Shown here in pieces: positions 1 to 9,239 of a DNA stretch of 64,000 bases. Within the stretch, counting starts at the first letter, position 1; every line of letters begins with the position of its first letter. Made by a program: the position numbers and the translations under genes. This stretch comes from Polyangiaceae bacterium (lineage in GTDB: Bacteria; Myxococcota_A; Polyangia; Polyangiales; Polyangiaceae), in NCBI GenBank assembly GCA_025937895.1, contig JAICQL010000007.1, forward strand, positions 1 through 64,000, given 5' to 3'. The notes below the pieces were generated by a model. The model was given only the letters and a program-made list of their open reading frames with translations, did not search any database and had not been told where the DNA came from.

Positions 1-48
1 GTCCGTAAGGCGCAGCGCGCCCCCCCCACCAGGGGCGCCTGCGAGTGA
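1..48 (+). CDS. 3' end of an upstream gene, probably rplV (L22), partial
   Basis: The first frame is open from base 1 to a TGA at 46-48, six bases before the rpsC start. In spc/S10-type clusters rplV directly precedes rpsC, so this is the expected C-terminal tail of L22. The 15 visible residues are Arg/Pro-rich and not diagnostic. A TAA at 6-8 in another frame could equally be the true stop, so identity and frame are both uncertain. Confidence 0.3.
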   Translation, partial: VRKAQRAPPTRGACE

Positions 49-54
49 AATCGA

Positions 55-747
55 ATGGGACAAAAGACACATCCGTATGGCTTCCGGCTCGGCGTCATCA
101 AGACGTGGACGAGCAAATGGTACGAGGACTCGCGCTACACCACCTGGCTGCACGAGGATCTCCGCATCAAGCGGGCCGTCAAAGACTACCTGTACAACGC
201 CAACGTCGCCGGCGTGGAGATTGAGCGCGCCGCCAACAAGGTCAAGGTGGTCGTGTACACGGGCCGCCCCGGCATGGTCATCGGCAAGGGCGGCCGCGGC
301 ATCGAGATCCTCAAGAGCGGCAACCTGGACTCGGCCGCCAAGGGCGAGACGAAGTTCCCGGGTGTGCAGTCGTTCACCAGCAACGAGGTCTTCATCGACG
401 TCCAGGAGGTGCGCAAGGCAGAGACCAATGCGCAGCTCGTGGCCGAGAACATCGCCACTCAGCTGGAGCGCCGCATCGCGTTCCGCCGTGCGATGAAGAA
501 GGCCCTCAGCACCGCCATGAAGTTCGGCGCCAAGGGCGCCAGGATCCGTTGCGCCGGTCGCCTGGGTGGCGCGGAGATGGGCCGCGTGGAGACGTACCGT
601 GAGGGCCGCGTGCCGTTGCACACCCTGCGCGCGGATGTGGACTTCGGTCTGGCACAGGCTCGCACCACCTACGGAATCATCGGCGTCAAGGTCTGGATCT
701 TCAAGGGCGAGGTCCTGCAGCGCAAGACCCGCCGGATCCTGCAATAG
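55..747 (+). CDS. rpsC: 30S ribosomal protein S3
   Basis: S3 (230 aa) sits at the mRNA entry channel of the 30S subunit. The N-terminus [14 protein letters not shown] is the S3 signature. The KH domain follows with the [12 protein letters not shown] loop near residues 75-87, then the C-terminal domain with [10 protein letters not shown] near 168-177. Length is normal for the family. It leads the visible part of the spc-type cluster, with rplP 44 bases downstream. Confidence 0.98.
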   Translation: MGQKTHPYGFRLGVIKTWTSKWYEDSRYTTWLHEDLRIKRAVKDYLYNANVAGVEIERAANKVKVVVYTGRPGMVIGKGGRGIEILKSGNLDSAAKGETKFPGVQSFTSNEVFIDVQEVRKAETNAQLVAENIATQLERRIAFRRAMKKALSTAMKFGAKGARIRCAGRLGGAEMGRVETYREGRVPLHTLRADVDFGLAQARTTYGIIGVKVWIFKGEVLQRKTRRILQ

Positions 748-791
748 GCCGCCCCGAGTCGTAAGACGCGAACGAGTTGTAAGAGGCGAAC

Positions 792-1205
792 GTGCTTTCT
801 CCCAAACGAACCAAGTTCCGCAAACAGATGCGCGGCAACAACCGCGGCCTCGCCTGGGCGGGCAGCGACGTCTCCTTCGGGGACTTCGGGCTCCAGGCAG
901 TGGACGCAGCGTTGCTGACCGCTCGCCAAATCGAGGCGGGCCGTATGGCAATCCAGCGCGCCGTCAAACGCCAGGGTCAGCTCTGGATCCGCGTCTTTCC
1001 GGACAAGCCGGTGACGAAGAAGCCGCTCGAAGTCCGCATGGGTGGCGGCAAGGGCGGTGTCGAGGAGTGGGTGGCGCGGGTCAAGCCCGGCCGTGTGCTG
1101 TTCGAGATCTCGGGCGTAGACGAGAAGGTCGCGCGAGAGGCGTTCGCGCTGGCCTCGTCCAAGCTGCCGGTGACGACGAAGTTCCTGGCGCGGAGTGAAC
1201 TCTGA
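792..1205 (+). CDS. rplP: 50S ribosomal protein L16
   Basis: L16 (137 aa) organises the A-site region of 23S rRNA. It starts [15 protein letters not shown] and carries the family blocks [13 protein letters not shown] and [12 protein letters not shown]. Its TGA overlaps the rpmC ATG (TGATG), indicating translational coupling. Confidence 0.98.
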   Translation: MLSPKRTKFRKQMRGNNRGLAWAGSDVSFGDFGLQAVDAALLTARQIEAGRMAIQRAVKRQGQLWIRVFPDKPVTKKPLEVRMGGGKGGVEEWVARVKPGRVLFEISGVDEKVAREAFALASSKLPVTTKFLARSEL

Positions 1206-1423
1206 TGAAGGCGAAAGAAATGCGTGAGCGCAACGACGCCGACCTGGTGGAGCTCAGCCGCCAGCTCGAGCGCGAGCTGTTCGGGCACCGCATGAAGAAC
1301 CAGACGGGCCAGCTCGACGACACCAGCCAGTTGCGCAAGGTGCGGAAGGATCTGGCGAGGATTGCCCTCGTGCGAGGCGAAAAGGCGCGGCAAGCCGCCG
1401 CGGAGTCAGGGAGCAAATCGTGA
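1205..1423 (+). CDS. rpmC: 50S ribosomal protein L29
   Basis: L29 (72 aa) is a two-helix protein at the peptide exit tunnel and part of the SRP/trigger-factor docking site. [14 protein letters not shown] and the helix-2 stretch LRKVRKDLARIALV are typical. The start overlaps the rplP stop, and the stop overlaps the rpsQ GTG start. Confidence 0.96.
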   Translation: MKAKEMRERNDADLVELSRQLERELFGHRMKNQTGQLDDTSQLRKVRKDLARIALVRGEKARQAAAESGSKS

Positions 1424-1908
1424 GCGAGCGGAAGTCACCAGGTCGGGGCCCAGGTAGCCCCGCAGGCGCGCCGAAGGGCGGCGCCAAGGGTCCGGCGGGC
1501 AAGGGCCCGGCGCGCCCCGCCGCGGCGGCCAAGCCGGCGGCACCCAAGCCGGCGGCGGCGCCTGCTGCGCCCAAGCCGCCTCGCAAGCCACCGGCACCCA
1601 AGCCGGCCGCACCGGCGGTGGTCGTCCCCAAGGTCGACGCCGGCGGTCGCAAGCTCTCCTTCAGGCGCACGCTGATCGGGCGGGTGAAGAGCGACAAGAT
1701 GAACAAGACCATCGTGGTCGAGGTCGTCCGCTCGAAGATGGACCCGGTCTACAAGAAGTACGTGCGGGTGCGGAAGACGTACCAGGCGCACGACGAGGAG
1801 AACACGGCCAAGGTGGGGGATCGCGTGGAGATCATCGAGCACCGGCCGGTCTCCAAGATGAAGCGCTGGAAGTTGCTGAACCTCGTGGAGCGCGCGGTTC
1901 AGGAGTAG
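1420..1908 (+). CDS. rpsQ: 30S ribosomal protein S17 with a long Ala/Pro/Lys-rich N-terminal extension
   Basis: S17 (162 aa) is about twice the usual length of 80-90 aa. The canonical OB-fold begins near residue 82 (RRTLIGRVKSDKMNKT) and runs to the end. Residues 1-80 are low complexity, rich in Ala, Pro, Lys and Gly, with repeats of the type KPAAPKPAA. The GTG start overlaps the rpmC TGA (GTGA), and I see no in-frame start close to the S17 core. The extension therefore looks translated. Its basic, disordered character suggests rRNA contact or intrinsic disorder, which is inference. Confidence 0.95.
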   Translation: MSERKSPGRGPGSPAGAPKGGAKGPAGKGPARPAAAAKPAAPKPAAAPAAPKPPRKPPAPKPAAPAVVVPKVDAGGRKLSFRRTLIGRVKSDKMNKTIVVEVVRSKMDPVYKKYVRVRKTYQAHDEENTAKVGDRVEIIEHRPVSKMKRWKLLNLVERAVQE

Positions 1909-1939
1909 CTAGTCCGCCGAGCTCCGGCCCGCCCCGATA

Positions 1940-1957
1940 GCCGCAGATGCCTGCGGC
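1940..1957 (+). other. 7-bp hairpin in the rpsQ-rplN spacer
   Basis: GCCGCAG and CTGCGGC form a perfect stem around a 4-base loop in the 94-base spacer between rpsQ and rplN, one of the wider gaps inside the ribosomal cluster. There is no T-run, so it is not a classical terminator. It may be an RNA processing or regulatory structure, but nothing else supports a function. Confidence 0.25.
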
Positions 1958-2002
1958 GCGCGGTGGGCGCCGGTCCCCGGCTGCAGTTTTGAGGACATCG
2001 TC

Positions 2003-2371
2003 ATGATTCAGGTCCAGACAGTGTTGGATGTGGCGGACAACTCGGGCGCCAAGGTGGTGCAGTGCATCAAGGTGCTCGGCGGCTCGCGCCGCCGTTACGC
2101 CCAGCTCGGCGACGTCATCGTCGTCAGCATCAAAGAGGCGCTGCCCGACAGCAAGGTGAAGAAGGGTGAGACCGCTCGCGCAGTCGTGGTGCGCACCAAG
2201 CGAGAGTGGCGCCGCCCGGATGGGAGCTACATCAAGTTCGACTCGAACAGCGCGGTCATGCTGGGCGCGCAGAGTGAGCCGATGGGAACCCGCATCTTCG
2301 GCCCGGTCGCGCGCGAGCTGCGCAACAAGAAGTTCATGAAGATCGTCTCTTTGGCTCCGGAGGTGCTCTAA
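2003..2371 (+). CDS. rplN: 50S ribosomal protein L14
   Basis: L14 (122 aa) forms intersubunit bridges with 16S rRNA. The start [17 protein letters not shown], the block [13 protein letters not shown] and the ending [19 protein letters not shown] are diagnostic. A GAGGA ribosome-binding site lies just upstream of the ATG. The TAA overlaps the rplX ATG. Confidence 0.98.
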   Translation: MIQVQTVLDVADNSGAKVVQCIKVLGGSRRRYAQLGDVIVVSIKEALPDSKVKKGETARAVVVRTKREWRRPDGSYIKFDSNSAVMLGAQSEPMGTRIFGPVARELRNKKFMKIVSLAPEVL

Positions 2372-2685
2372 TGGAGCGGCTGCAGCGCGGTGATCTGGTG
2401 AAGATCATCTCCGGTAATGACAAGGGCAAGCAGGGTCGCGTGAAGCGCATCCTCACCGACAGCGGTAAGGTCGTGATCGAGGGCGTCAACCTGGTCAAGC
2501 GCCACGTCAAGGCGACGGCGCAGCGCGCCGGCGGCATCCTCGAGGTCGAGGCGCCGATCCAGGCATCCAACGTGATGCCCATTGACCCACAGACGGGCAA
2601 GCCCACGCGCGTGCGCGTGAAGGTGCAAGACGGCAAGAAAGTGCGCATCGCGAAGAGCGGCGCCGAGATCGTGGCGCAGCGCTGA
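2371..2685 (+). CDS. rplX: 50S ribosomal protein L24
   Basis: L24 (104 aa) is an early 50S assembly protein. The KOW motif is visible near the N-terminus (GDLVKIISGNDKGKQGRV), followed by NLVKRHVK and the conserved ending of the family. It overlaps the rplN stop by one base. Confidence 0.97.
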   Translation: MERLQRGDLVKIISGNDKGKQGRVKRILTDSGKVVIEGVNLVKRHVKATAQRAGGILEVEAPIQASNVMPIDPQTGKPTRVRVKVQDGKKVRIAKSGAEIVAQR

Positions 2686-2734
2686 GCAGACGCCGGCGGC
2701 TGAAGAACACAGCTGAGGAGTGGCTGAGAGAACC

Positions 2735-3316
2735 ATGGCCGAAAAGCAAACGGTCGAGAACGGGGCAGACAAGAAGCTGCCCGCTTTGCTCAAGCTCTAC
2801 GAATCGGAAGCGGTTCCGGGGCTGATGGAGCACTTCAAGTACAAGAACCGGAACCAGGTTCCCAGGCTGTCGCGCATCGTCGTGAACATGGGCATGGGCT
2901 CCGCGGTGGGCAACCCAAAGGTCATCGACACGGCGGTGAACGAGCTGGGCGCAGCCACCGGGCAGAAGCCGATCGTCACTCGCGCGAAGAAGGCCATCGC
3001 GGCGTTCAAGCTGCGCGAGGGCATGCGCATCGGCGTGTGCGTGACGTTGCGGCGAGAGCGCATGTGGGCGTTCATGGAGCGCCTGGTCATGCTGGCGTTG
3101 CCGCGCGTGCGCGACTTCCGTGGCGTGAGCCCGCGAGCCTTCGACGGCGCTGGCAACTACACCCTGGGCCTGCGCGAGCAGATCGTGTTCCCGGAGATCC
3201 AGTTTGACAAAGTCGACGCGGTCCGCGGCATGAACATCACGTTCGTGACCACCGCCCAAACCAACGAAGAAGGTCGCGAGCTGCTCAAGCGACTGGGTAT
3301 GCCGTTTAGGAGTTAG
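2735..3316 (+). CDS. rplE: 50S ribosomal protein L5
   Basis: L5 binds 5S rRNA in the central protuberance. Family blocks seen are [48 protein letters not shown] and the ending LLKRLGMPF. The ATG at 2735 gives 193 aa. A GTG at 2720 would add five residues, but it sits almost on the GAGGAG motif and is less likely. Confidence 0.97.
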   Translation: MAEKQTVENGADKKLPALLKLYESEAVPGLMEHFKYKNRNQVPRLSRIVVNMGMGSAVGNPKVIDTAVNELGAATGQKPIVTRAKKAIAAFKLREGMRIGVCVTLRRERMWAFMERLVMLALPRVRDFRGVSPRAFDGAGNYTLGLREQIVFPEIQFDKVDAVRGMNITFVTTAQTNEEGRELLKRLGMPFRS

Positions 3317-3318
3317 AG

Positions 3319-3504
3319 ATGGCGCGAGCTTCTCAATGGGCCAAGTTGAACCGGCCTCCCAAGTTTTCGACCCGCACGCACAACCGCTGCCACGTCTGTG
3401 GTCGCCCGCGCTCCTTCTACAAGGATTTCAAGCTCTGCCGCGTGTGCTTGCGCGAGCTCGCGCTCAAGGGTGAGCTGCCCGGCGTGACCAAGGCGAGCTG
3501 GTGA
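3319..3504 (+). CDS. rpsN: 30S ribosomal protein S14, zinc-binding short form
   Basis: This 61-aa S14 is the short C+ type. Two CxxC pairs (C24/C27 and C40/C43) form the zinc ribbon, as in [23 protein letters not shown]. It lies two bases after rplE, the standard place for S14 in the spc operon. Confidence 0.97.
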   Translation: MARASQWAKLNRPPKFSTRTHNRCHVCGRPRSFYKDFKLCRVCLRELALKGELPGVTKASW

Positions 3505-3517
3505 GGAGGATCGTACC

Positions 3518-3919
3518 ATGATGACGGATCCGATTGCAGACATGCTCGCGCGAGTGCGGAACGCCGCCCTGGCGCAGCACGCGGTGACGCGGCTGCCAAT
3601 GAGCAAGCTGAAGCTCAGCATCGCCAAGATTCTTCACGCCGAGGGCTACGTGGCCGACGTGCGAGAAGAGGAGAGCCCGGTGACGAAGCGTCCCGAGTTG
3701 GTGGTGGCTCTCAAGTACGATCGCGACCGCTCCTGCGCGTTTCAGGGCCTGCGTCGCGTCTCTCGCCCCGGCCGCCGCGTATACGTGCGCCACGATCAGA
3801 TCCCCCGCGTCCTCAGCGGGCTCGGGACCTCGATCTTGAGCACGTCGCAGGGGCTGATGACGGATAGCGAGGCTCGCCGCCGCAAGGTGGGTGGCGAGCT
3901 GCTGTGTGAGGTGTGGTGA
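3518..3919 (+). CDS. rpsH: 30S ribosomal protein S8
   Basis: S8 (133 aa) binds the central domain of 16S rRNA and in enterobacteria is the translational repressor of spc. MTDPIADMLARVRNA at the N-terminus and the late STSQGLMTDSEARRRKVGGELL block are diagnostic. A GAGGA site precedes the ATG. The TGA overlaps the preferred rplF ATG (TGATG). Confidence 0.97.
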   Translation: MMTDPIADMLARVRNAALAQHAVTRLPMSKLKLSIAKILHAEGYVADVREEESPVTKRPELVVALKYDRDRSCAFQGLRRVSRPGRRVYVRHDQIPRVLSGLGTSILSTSQGLMTDSEARRRKVGGELLCEVW

Positions 3920-4509
3920 TGGCTGCCGCAACGACCGAGGGACGTCCTCCGGAGAAGCGTGAGTCGCGCGTGGGCAAGCGCCCCATCGTTCTGCCCAAGG
4001 GCGTGACGGTGACGGTCAAAGGCCGGCGCGCAGAGGTGAAGGGCTCCAAGGGTACCTTGAGCCTCGATCTGCCTGAGAGCGTCTCGGTGCAGGAGACTTC
4101 GGGCCAGCTGGCGATCAGCAGCGACCGTTCGGGGTCCGATGGGGCCCGCCTCCAGGGTCTGGGCCGTGCGCTGCTCGCGAACCTGGTGAAGGGCGTGTCG
4201 ACGGGCTACGAGCGCACCTTGGAGCTGGTCGGCACCGGTTATCGCGCCGAGGTGAAGGGCAACGTCGTGCACCTCTCGCTCGGCTTCTCACATCCCGTCG
4301 CCTACCAGTTGCCGGCGGCGGTAACGGGCAAGGTGGCACCGGACTCCAAGGGCAGCGTGCTGCAGCTGGAGTCCGCGGACAAGGCGGCGCTGGGCCAGGC
4401 TGCGGCGACCATCCGCGGCTTCCGGCCGCCGGAGCCGTACGGTGGCAAGGGCGTGCGCTACCGCGGCGAGAACATTCTGCGCAAGGCCGGCAAGGCGGGT
4501 AAGAAGTAA
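3919..4509 (+). CDS. rplF: 50S ribosomal protein L6
   Basis: L6 (196 aa from the ATG at 3919) lies near the sarcin-ricin loop. Visible blocks are [37 protein letters not shown] and the C-terminal [26 protein letters not shown]. Two GTG codons at 3913 and 3916 are in frame, but the ATG forms a TGATG junction with rpsH and is preferred. A leader of about 15 residues precedes the usual L6 start. Confidence 0.96.
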   Translation: MAAATTEGRPPEKRESRVGKRPIVLPKGVTVTVKGRRAEVKGSKGTLSLDLPESVSVQETSGQLAISSDRSGSDGARLQGLGRALLANLVKGVSTGYERTLELVGTGYRAEVKGNVVHLSLGFSHPVAYQLPAAVTGKVAPDSKGSVLQLESADKAALGQAAATIRGFRPPEPYGGKGVRYRGENILRKAGKAGKK

Positions 4510-4865
4510 TGGCAAAGCTGGAAGGTCGTGAGCGGCGCAAGGCGCGCATTCGCAAGCGCATCTCGGGAACGGCGGAGCGTCCGCGCCTGAGTGTGTTCCG
4601 CAGCGCGCGGCACATCTACGCACAGGTGGTCGATGACACCGGTGGCGGCACCCTGGCGGCAGCGTCCACGCTGTCGCCGGATCTGCGTGGCACCCTGGAG
4701 GCCGACGACAAGACGGGCGCGGCGAAGAAGGTCGGCGCGCTGATCGCCAAGATGTGCCTGGAGCGCAAGGTGGAGAAGGTTGTGTTCGATCGGAACGGCT
4801 TCCTCTACCACGGGCGTATCAAGGCGCTGGCCGAGGCGGCGCGCGAAGCGGGCCTGAGTTTCTGA
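4509..4865 (+). CDS. rplR: 50S ribosomal protein L18
   Basis: L18 (118 aa) binds 5S rRNA with L5. Typical blocks are [29 protein letters not shown] and the C-terminal [25 protein letters not shown]. It overlaps the rplF stop (TAATG). Confidence 0.97.
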   Translation: MAKLEGRERRKARIRKRISGTAERPRLSVFRSARHIYAQVVDDTGGGTLAAASTLSPDLRGTLEADDKTGAAKKVGALIAKMCLERKVEKVVFDRNGFLYHGRIKALAEAAREAGLSF

Positions 4866-4887
4866 AAAGTTTTCCTGGACCTTGTTT

Positions 4888-5454
4888 ATGGCATTCGAAC
4901 AACAGCTAGACGAAGACAGAATCAAAGAGCGCGTGGTGCACATCAACCGCGTCGCCAAGGTCGTCCAGGGTGGCCGCCGCTTCAGCTTTGCAGCGCTGGT
5001 GGTCGTCGGGGATGAGGCTGGGCACGTGGGCGTGGGCCTGGGCAAGGCCAACGAGGTGCCGGAGGCCATTCGCAAGGGCAACGATCAGGCGCGGAAGAGC
5101 ATGTTCAAGGTGCCGATGGTCGGTACCACGGTGGTGCACGAGGCCATTGGGCGCTTCGGCGCTGGCTGCGTGCTGCTCAAGCCAGCCGCGCCGGGCACGG
5201 GCGTGATCGCGGGCGGGGCCGTGCGCGCGGTGGTGGAGTCGGCGGGTATCCACGACATCCTCACCAAGTGCCTGGGCTCCAGCAACAAGTACAACGCGGT
5301 GTACGCCACGGTGGCGGCGCTGCAGTCGCTGCGCTCGGCGGAGAAGATCAGCCAGGTGCGCGGTGTGGACATCAACGCCGTCGTGCAGGATTACCCGGTC
5401 AACCGCTACGCGGTGGCCGCGTCGCCGGCGCCGACGGATGGAGCTGCAGGATGA
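4888..5454 (+). CDS. rpsE: 30S ribosomal protein S5
   Basis: S5 (188 aa) is involved in mRNA helicase activity and decoding accuracy. The dsRBD-like half shows [21 protein letters not shown] and [15 protein letters not shown]. The second half carries [17 protein letters not shown]. The ATG at 4888 is preferred over a TTG six bases upstream. The TGA overlaps the rpmD ATG. Confidence 0.97.
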   Translation: MAFEQQLDEDRIKERVVHINRVAKVVQGGRRFSFAALVVVGDEAGHVGVGLGKANEVPEAIRKGNDQARKSMFKVPMVGTTVVHEAIGRFGAGCVLLKPAAPGTGVIAGGAVRAVVESAGIHDILTKCLGSSNKYNAVYATVAALQSLRSAEKISQVRGVDINAVVQDYPVNRYAVAASPAPTDGAAG

Positions 5455-5699
5455 GCACGGAAGCTCGCCTCGTCGTGCGCCAGGTGCGCAGCGAAAACGG
5501 CCGGCCCTGGCAGCAGCGGCTGGTGCTCAAGGGTCTCGGGCTGCGTGGTCCGGGCTCGCAGGTCAGCGTGCTGAATGAGCGCGCCATCCGCGGGATGATC
5601 CGCAAGGTGCTGCACCTCGTGGAGGTGCGCGAAGCCTCTGGCGCCGACGCCACGGCTCCGGTGAAGTCCGCGCGGGCCGCAAAGGGAAGCAAGTCATGA
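5451..5699 (+). CDS. rpmD: 50S ribosomal protein L30
   Basis: The ATG at 5451 overlaps the rpsE stop (ATGA) and gives an 82-aa protein. The L30 core is visible as [20 protein letters not shown] and [14 protein letters not shown]. The C-terminal 20 residues are a basic tail (ARAAKGSKS) beyond the usual 60-aa L30. The same frame is open far upstream through rpsE, but that part is not coding. Confidence 0.95.
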   Translation: MSTEARLVVRQVRSENGRPWQQRLVLKGLGLRGPGSQVSVLNERAIRGMIRKVLHLVEVREASGADATAPVKSARAAKGSKS

Positions 5700-6193
5700 G
5701 CAGCGTATTGTCGCAACTCACTCACCCCGAGGGTGCACGCCACAAGGAGCGCCGGGTCGGGCGTGGTCCGGGCTCTCGCCGGGGCAAGATCTCTGGCCGC
5801 GGTATGAAGGGCCAGAAGGCCCGCCAGCCCGGCAATCTCGGCAAGCTGAACTTTCAGGGCGGCCAGACGCCGATGCAGCGGCGCCTGCCCAAGCGCGGCT
5901 TCCGCAATGCGTTTGGCGAGCGCGTGTTCACCTTGAATGTCTCGGCCCTGCAGCGCTTTGACGCTCAGGCTGAGGTAGACGAGGCGGCTCTGCGCGACGC
6001 TCGTCTGGTGCAGGGCGCTCCCGCCCGCATCAAGATCCTGGGAGACGGCGAGCTCAGCAAGGCGCTCACGGTCAAGGCGCATTACTTTACGGCGTCCGCG
6101 CGCCAGAAGATTGAAGCCGCGGGTGGACGAGTGGTGGAAGTGCCGCTCCCGAGTGCTCGCGCGAGCGAAGCCTCCGAAGCCACGGCCTCCTGA
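5696..6193 (+). CDS. rplO: 50S ribosomal protein L15
   Basis: L15 (165 aa) is a late-assembly 50S protein. Diagnostic stretches are RVGRGPGSRRGKISGRGMKGQKAR, read as overlapping Gly/Arg blocks, and FQGGQTPMQRRLPKRGF. The C-terminus is short and Ala/Ser-rich. It overlaps rpmD by four bases. Confidence 0.97.
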   Translation: MSSVLSQLTHPEGARHKERRVGRGPGSRRGKISGRGMKGQKARQPGNLGKLNFQGGQTPMQRRLPKRGFRNAFGERVFTLNVSALQRFDAQAEVDEAALRDARLVQGAPARIKILGDGELSKALTVKAHYFTASARQKIEAAGGRVVEVPLPSARASEASEATAS

Positions 6194-6202
6194 GCGAGAT
6201 CC

Positions 6203-7528
6203 ATGGCTGTATTTGGCGGATTCTCCAACATCGCGAAGGTGCCGGAGCTGCGCCGGCGAATACTCTTCTCGCTGGGGATTCTAGCCATCTATCGCGTGGG
6301 GGTGTTCATCACCATCCCCGGGGTGGATCGCAGCGTGATGCAGCAGGTCGTTAGCAACCAGGGCGGCCTGCTGGGCATGTTCAACATGTTCTCGGGCGGC
6401 GCCCTGGCGCAGCTGTCCATCTTTGCGCTCGGCATCACTCCCTACATCTCGGCCAGCATCATCATGCAGCTCATGGGCATGGTGAGCAAACAGGTCGAGG
6501 AGATGCGCAAGGAGGGTGAGTCCGGGCGGCGGAAGATCGAGCAGTGGACGCGCTACGGCACGATCGTGCTTTCAGCCGTGCAGTCGCTGACCCTCGCCTC
6601 CTGGCTGGAGGGGCTCAACAGCGAGGTCGGCGGCGCGCAGTTCGCCGACGTCGTCAGCTCGCCGGGCTGGGGCTTCCGGTTCATGACCATGCTGACCTTG
6701 ACCACCGGCACGGCGCTGGTGATGTGGATGGGTGAGCAGGCCACCGAGCGCGGCATCGGCAACGGCATCTCTCTGATCATCTTTGCGAGCATCGTCAGTG
6801 GTATTCCCGGTGGCATCACCACCTACTTCGCGGCGAACGCCGGGGAGATCCAGCCGCTCACCCTCCTGATCGTGGCCGCCATCTTCCTGGCGTGTATCGC
6901 GGTGGTGGTGTTCTTCGAGCGGGCGCAGCGGCGCATTCCAATTCAATACGCGCGGCGCCAGGTAGGGCGGCGCATCTACGGCGGCCAGACCGCGCATCTG
7001 CCGCTGAAGGTGAACATGGCGAGTATGATCCCGCCCATCTTCGCCTCCAGCTTGCTGATGTTCCCGCAGACGCTGTCGGGCGTGATGCCCTTCATGGGGC
7101 GCTTCAGCGCAGTGTTGAATCGCGGTGACTGGGTCTTCAACACGCTGTTCGGCGCGCTGATCATCTTCTTCGCGTTCTTCTACACGTCGGTCACGTTCCA
7201 GCCGGTGGACGTCGCGGACAATCTCAAGAAGCAGCAGGCCAACATCCCCGGGATTCGCCCCGGACGGCAGACGGCGGAATACATTGATGGCGTGGTGAGC
7301 CGGCTGACGGTGGGCGGCGCGATTTACGTGGCGGCCATCTGCATCGTGCCGTCAGTGGTGGCTCAGGCGTTTCGCATGCCGTTTCAGTTCGGTGGCACGA
7401 GCCTGATGATCGTCGTGGGCGTGGCGCTGGAGACGGTCAACCAGATCGAGGCTCACCTGATCACGCGCAGCTATGAGGGCCTCACCGGGCCCCGGACCAC
7501 GCGGCTCAGCGGGCGGGGGCCGGCATGA
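6203..7528 (+). CDS. secY: preprotein translocase subunit SecY
   Basis: SecY (441 aa) is the channel of the Sec translocon in the inner membrane. About ten hydrophobic segments are present. The family signatures GVFITIPGVD, LGITPYISASIIMQLM and the cytoplasmic loop FFERAQRRIPIQYARRQVGR are visible, with IPGIRPGRQTAEYI before the last helices. Its position between rplO and adk is standard, ten bases after rplO. Confidence 0.98.
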   Translation: MAVFGGFSNIAKVPELRRRILFSLGILAIYRVGVFITIPGVDRSVMQQVVSNQGGLLGMFNMFSGGALAQLSIFALGITPYISASIIMQLMGMVSKQVEEMRKEGESGRRKIEQWTRYGTIVLSAVQSLTLASWLEGLNSEVGGAQFADVVSSPGWGFRFMTMLTLTTGTALVMWMGEQATERGIGNGISLIIFASIVSGIPGGITTYFAANAGEIQPLTLLIVAAIFLACIAVVVFFERAQRRIPIQYARRQVGRRIYGGQTAHLPLKVNMASMIPPIFASSLLMFPQTLSGVMPFMGRFSAVLNRGDWVFNTLFGALIIFFAFFYTSVTFQPVDVADNLKKQQANIPGIRPGRQTAEYIDGVVSRLTVGGAIYVAAICIVPSVVAQAFRMPFQFGGTSLMIVVGVALETVNQIEAHLITRSYEGLTGPRTTRLSGRGPA

Positions 7529-7542
7529 CGAAGGGAGCTCAG

Positions 7543-8271
7543 ATGGGGCAAGCAGGCGGCTGTCTGCGCCTGGTGCTGTTGGGCGCACCAGCCAGCGGCA
7601 AGGGCACACAGGGCCAGAGGCTCGCCGATACGCTCGGCATCCCGAAGGTCTCCACGGGGGACATGCTGCGGGCTGCGCGGGACGCCGGTACCGAGCTGGG
7701 CAAGCTCGCCGACGGCATCATGGCGGCGGGCAAGCTGGTGCCAGATGACCTGGTCATCCGTCTCGTGGACGAGCGGCTGGCGCTGCCGGACACTGCGCGC
7801 GGCTTCATTTTGGACGGCTTTCCACGCACTTTGCCGCAAGCGGAGGCCCTGGATGCGCTGCTGGAGCGCCGCGGCATGAGCCTGGACGCCGCGATCTGCA
7901 TCGACCTACCGCGCGAGCTACTGATGGAGCGGGCGACGCTACGCCGTACCGATGTCCGGACTGGACAGATCTACCATCTCAAGTATAATCCGCCGCCCGA
8001 TTCTGCCGAGCTGGTGCATCGGGATGACGACAAGGAAGAGACGGTCCGCAAGCGTCTCGATGCGTACGATACCATGACGGCTCCGCTGCTGCCCTACTAT
8101 CAGGGGAAGAATATCCTCCGCCATGTGGATGGCGTGGGCTCGCCAGCGGACGTGAGCGCGCGTATCACGCGGCTGATCGCGGAATTGAGCGCGGCTGAAG
8201 GCAGCGCAGCTGCACGGCAAGCCGGGCGCGATACCGCGCAGAAGGTGAAAGGAGGGGCGGACGGAGGCTGA
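7543..8271 (+). CDS. adk: adenylate kinase
   Basis: Adenylate kinase interconverts ATP+AMP and 2 ADP in the cytosol. The P-loop is GAPASGKGT, the AMP site is FILDGFPRT, and the LID region is RRTDVRTGQIYHLKYNPPP, lacking zinc-ligand cysteines. DDDKEETVRKRL follows. The ATG at 7543 has an AAGGGAG site five to six bases upstream. An ATG at 7525 overlapping the secY stop is the alternative. The last 35 residues are a low-complexity tail. map, often found after adk, is absent. Confidence 0.96.
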   Translation: MGQAGGCLRLVLLGAPASGKGTQGQRLADTLGIPKVSTGDMLRAARDAGTELGKLADGIMAAGKLVPDDLVIRLVDERLALPDTARGFILDGFPRTLPQAEALDALLERRGMSLDAAICIDLPRELLMERATLRRTDVRTGQIYHLKYNPPPDSAELVHRDDDKEETVRKRLDAYDTMTAPLLPYYQGKNILRHVDGVGSPADVSARITRLIAELSAAEGSAAARQAGRDTAQKVKGGADGG

Positions 8272-8287
8272 AGCCGCCGATGCAGGC

Positions 8288-8470
8288 GTGGTCGAGGCAG
8301 TGTTGCCGCGCGCCATGTATCGGGTTCGCTTGAGCGATGGTCGAGTGCTGCGAGTCGGTGTCGATGCTGTGAGCAGCGGCACCATCGTGAAGCTCATCGC
8401 GGGAGATCGCGTGATGGTCCGCATTGCGGCTCGCGACCCCAACCGCGGGCAGATCGTGCGCAAGCTGTAG
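8288..8470 (+). CDS. infA: translation initiation factor IF-1, start uncertain
   Basis: IF-1 binds the 30S A site during initiation. The OB-fold core is recognisable: VVEAVLPRAMYRVRLSDGR, then AGDRVMVRIAARDPNRGQIV. The GTG at 8288 gives 60 aa and cuts away the first beta strand found in about 72-aa IF-1 proteins. The frame stays open upstream to 8249 and encodes IF-1-like residues (EAEAADAG) before VVEA, yet no ATG, GTG or TTG exists there. An ATG at 8280 is out of frame. The real start may be non-canonical, or the sequence may carry an indel. Confidence 0.8.
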   Translation: MVEAVLPRAMYRVRLSDGRVLRVGVDAVSSGTIVKLIAGDRVMVRIAARDPNRGQIVRKL

Positions 8471-8645
8471 CCGCGCCTTACCGGTGGCAGTAGACCCCCG
8501 GATGCCACGCTCCAGCCACCGACCGTGAAACCCGCCCCATCGACTCAGGCCAGCAGTGCCAAGCAAGGTACTGCGCCGGCAGCAAGCGCTGCCCCGCGGT
8601 CCCGGCCGCTCCAGTCAGTCCCCCCAGGTTGTTGAAGAGGACGCC

Positions 8646-8759
8646 ATGAAAGTTCGACCCAGCGTTAAGAAGATTTGCGACAAGTGCAAGGTGATCCGCC
8701 GCAAGGGCGTCGTGCGGGTCATTTGCGAGAACCCGCGCCACAAGCAGCGGCAGGGTTGA
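8646..8759 (+). CDS. rpmJ: 50S ribosomal protein L36, zinc-binding form
   Basis: This 37-aa protein has the full L36 sequence pattern [19 protein letters not shown] with C11 and C14, then C27 and H32 completing the C+ zinc site. It starts at the ATG at 8646, with a GAAGAGGA motif just upstream. Its place before rpsM is standard. Confidence 0.97.
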   Translation: MKVRPSVKKICDKCKVIRRKGVVRVICENPRHKQRQG

Positions 8760-8808
8760 GCAGGAATAGGGCTGACTAGAGTCAGGCTGAGGAGCAAGAG
8801 GATAAGAA

Positions 8809-9189
8809 ATGGCACGTATTGCTGGTGTCGATCTGCCGCGCCGCAAGGCAATCGCGTACGCACTGCCGTACATCTACGGAATTGGCCCGCACACGGCCAA
8901 GGTCATCTGCGCCAAGGCGAAGATCCCGCCGGAGCGCAAGGTGGATGAGCTCTCCGAGGGCGACGTGAAGACGTTGCGCGAGACCATCGAGACCTACAAG
9001 GTCGAGGGTGACCTTCGTCGCGAGGTGCAGCAGAACATCAAGCGCCTGATGGACCTGGGCAGCTACCGCGGCCTGCGCCACCGCCGCAATCTACCGGTGC
9101 GCGGCCAGCGCACTCACACCAACGCGCGTACCCGCAAGGGGCCGAAGCGCGGCGTGGCACGTGCCCGTCCGGCAGCCCCCGCCAAGTGA
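8809..9189 (+). CDS. rpsM: 30S ribosomal protein S13
   Basis: S13 (126 aa) bridges the subunits at the 30S head. [19 protein letters not shown], the helix-hairpin-helix [13 protein letters not shown] and the C-terminal [20 protein letters not shown] with basic tail are diagnostic. A GAGGATAAGA site precedes the ATG. Confidence 0.98.
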   Translation: MARIAGVDLPRRKAIAYALPYIYGIGPHTAKVICAKAKIPPERKVDELSEGDVKTLRETIETYKVEGDLRREVQQNIKRLMDLGSYRGLRHRRNLPVRGQRTHTNARTRKGPKRGVARARPAAPAK

Positions 9190-9239
9190 GGCGCCGGGCT
9201 TTTCAGCAGCAAGTTAGAAAGTAGAAAGCAGAAGGCGAA

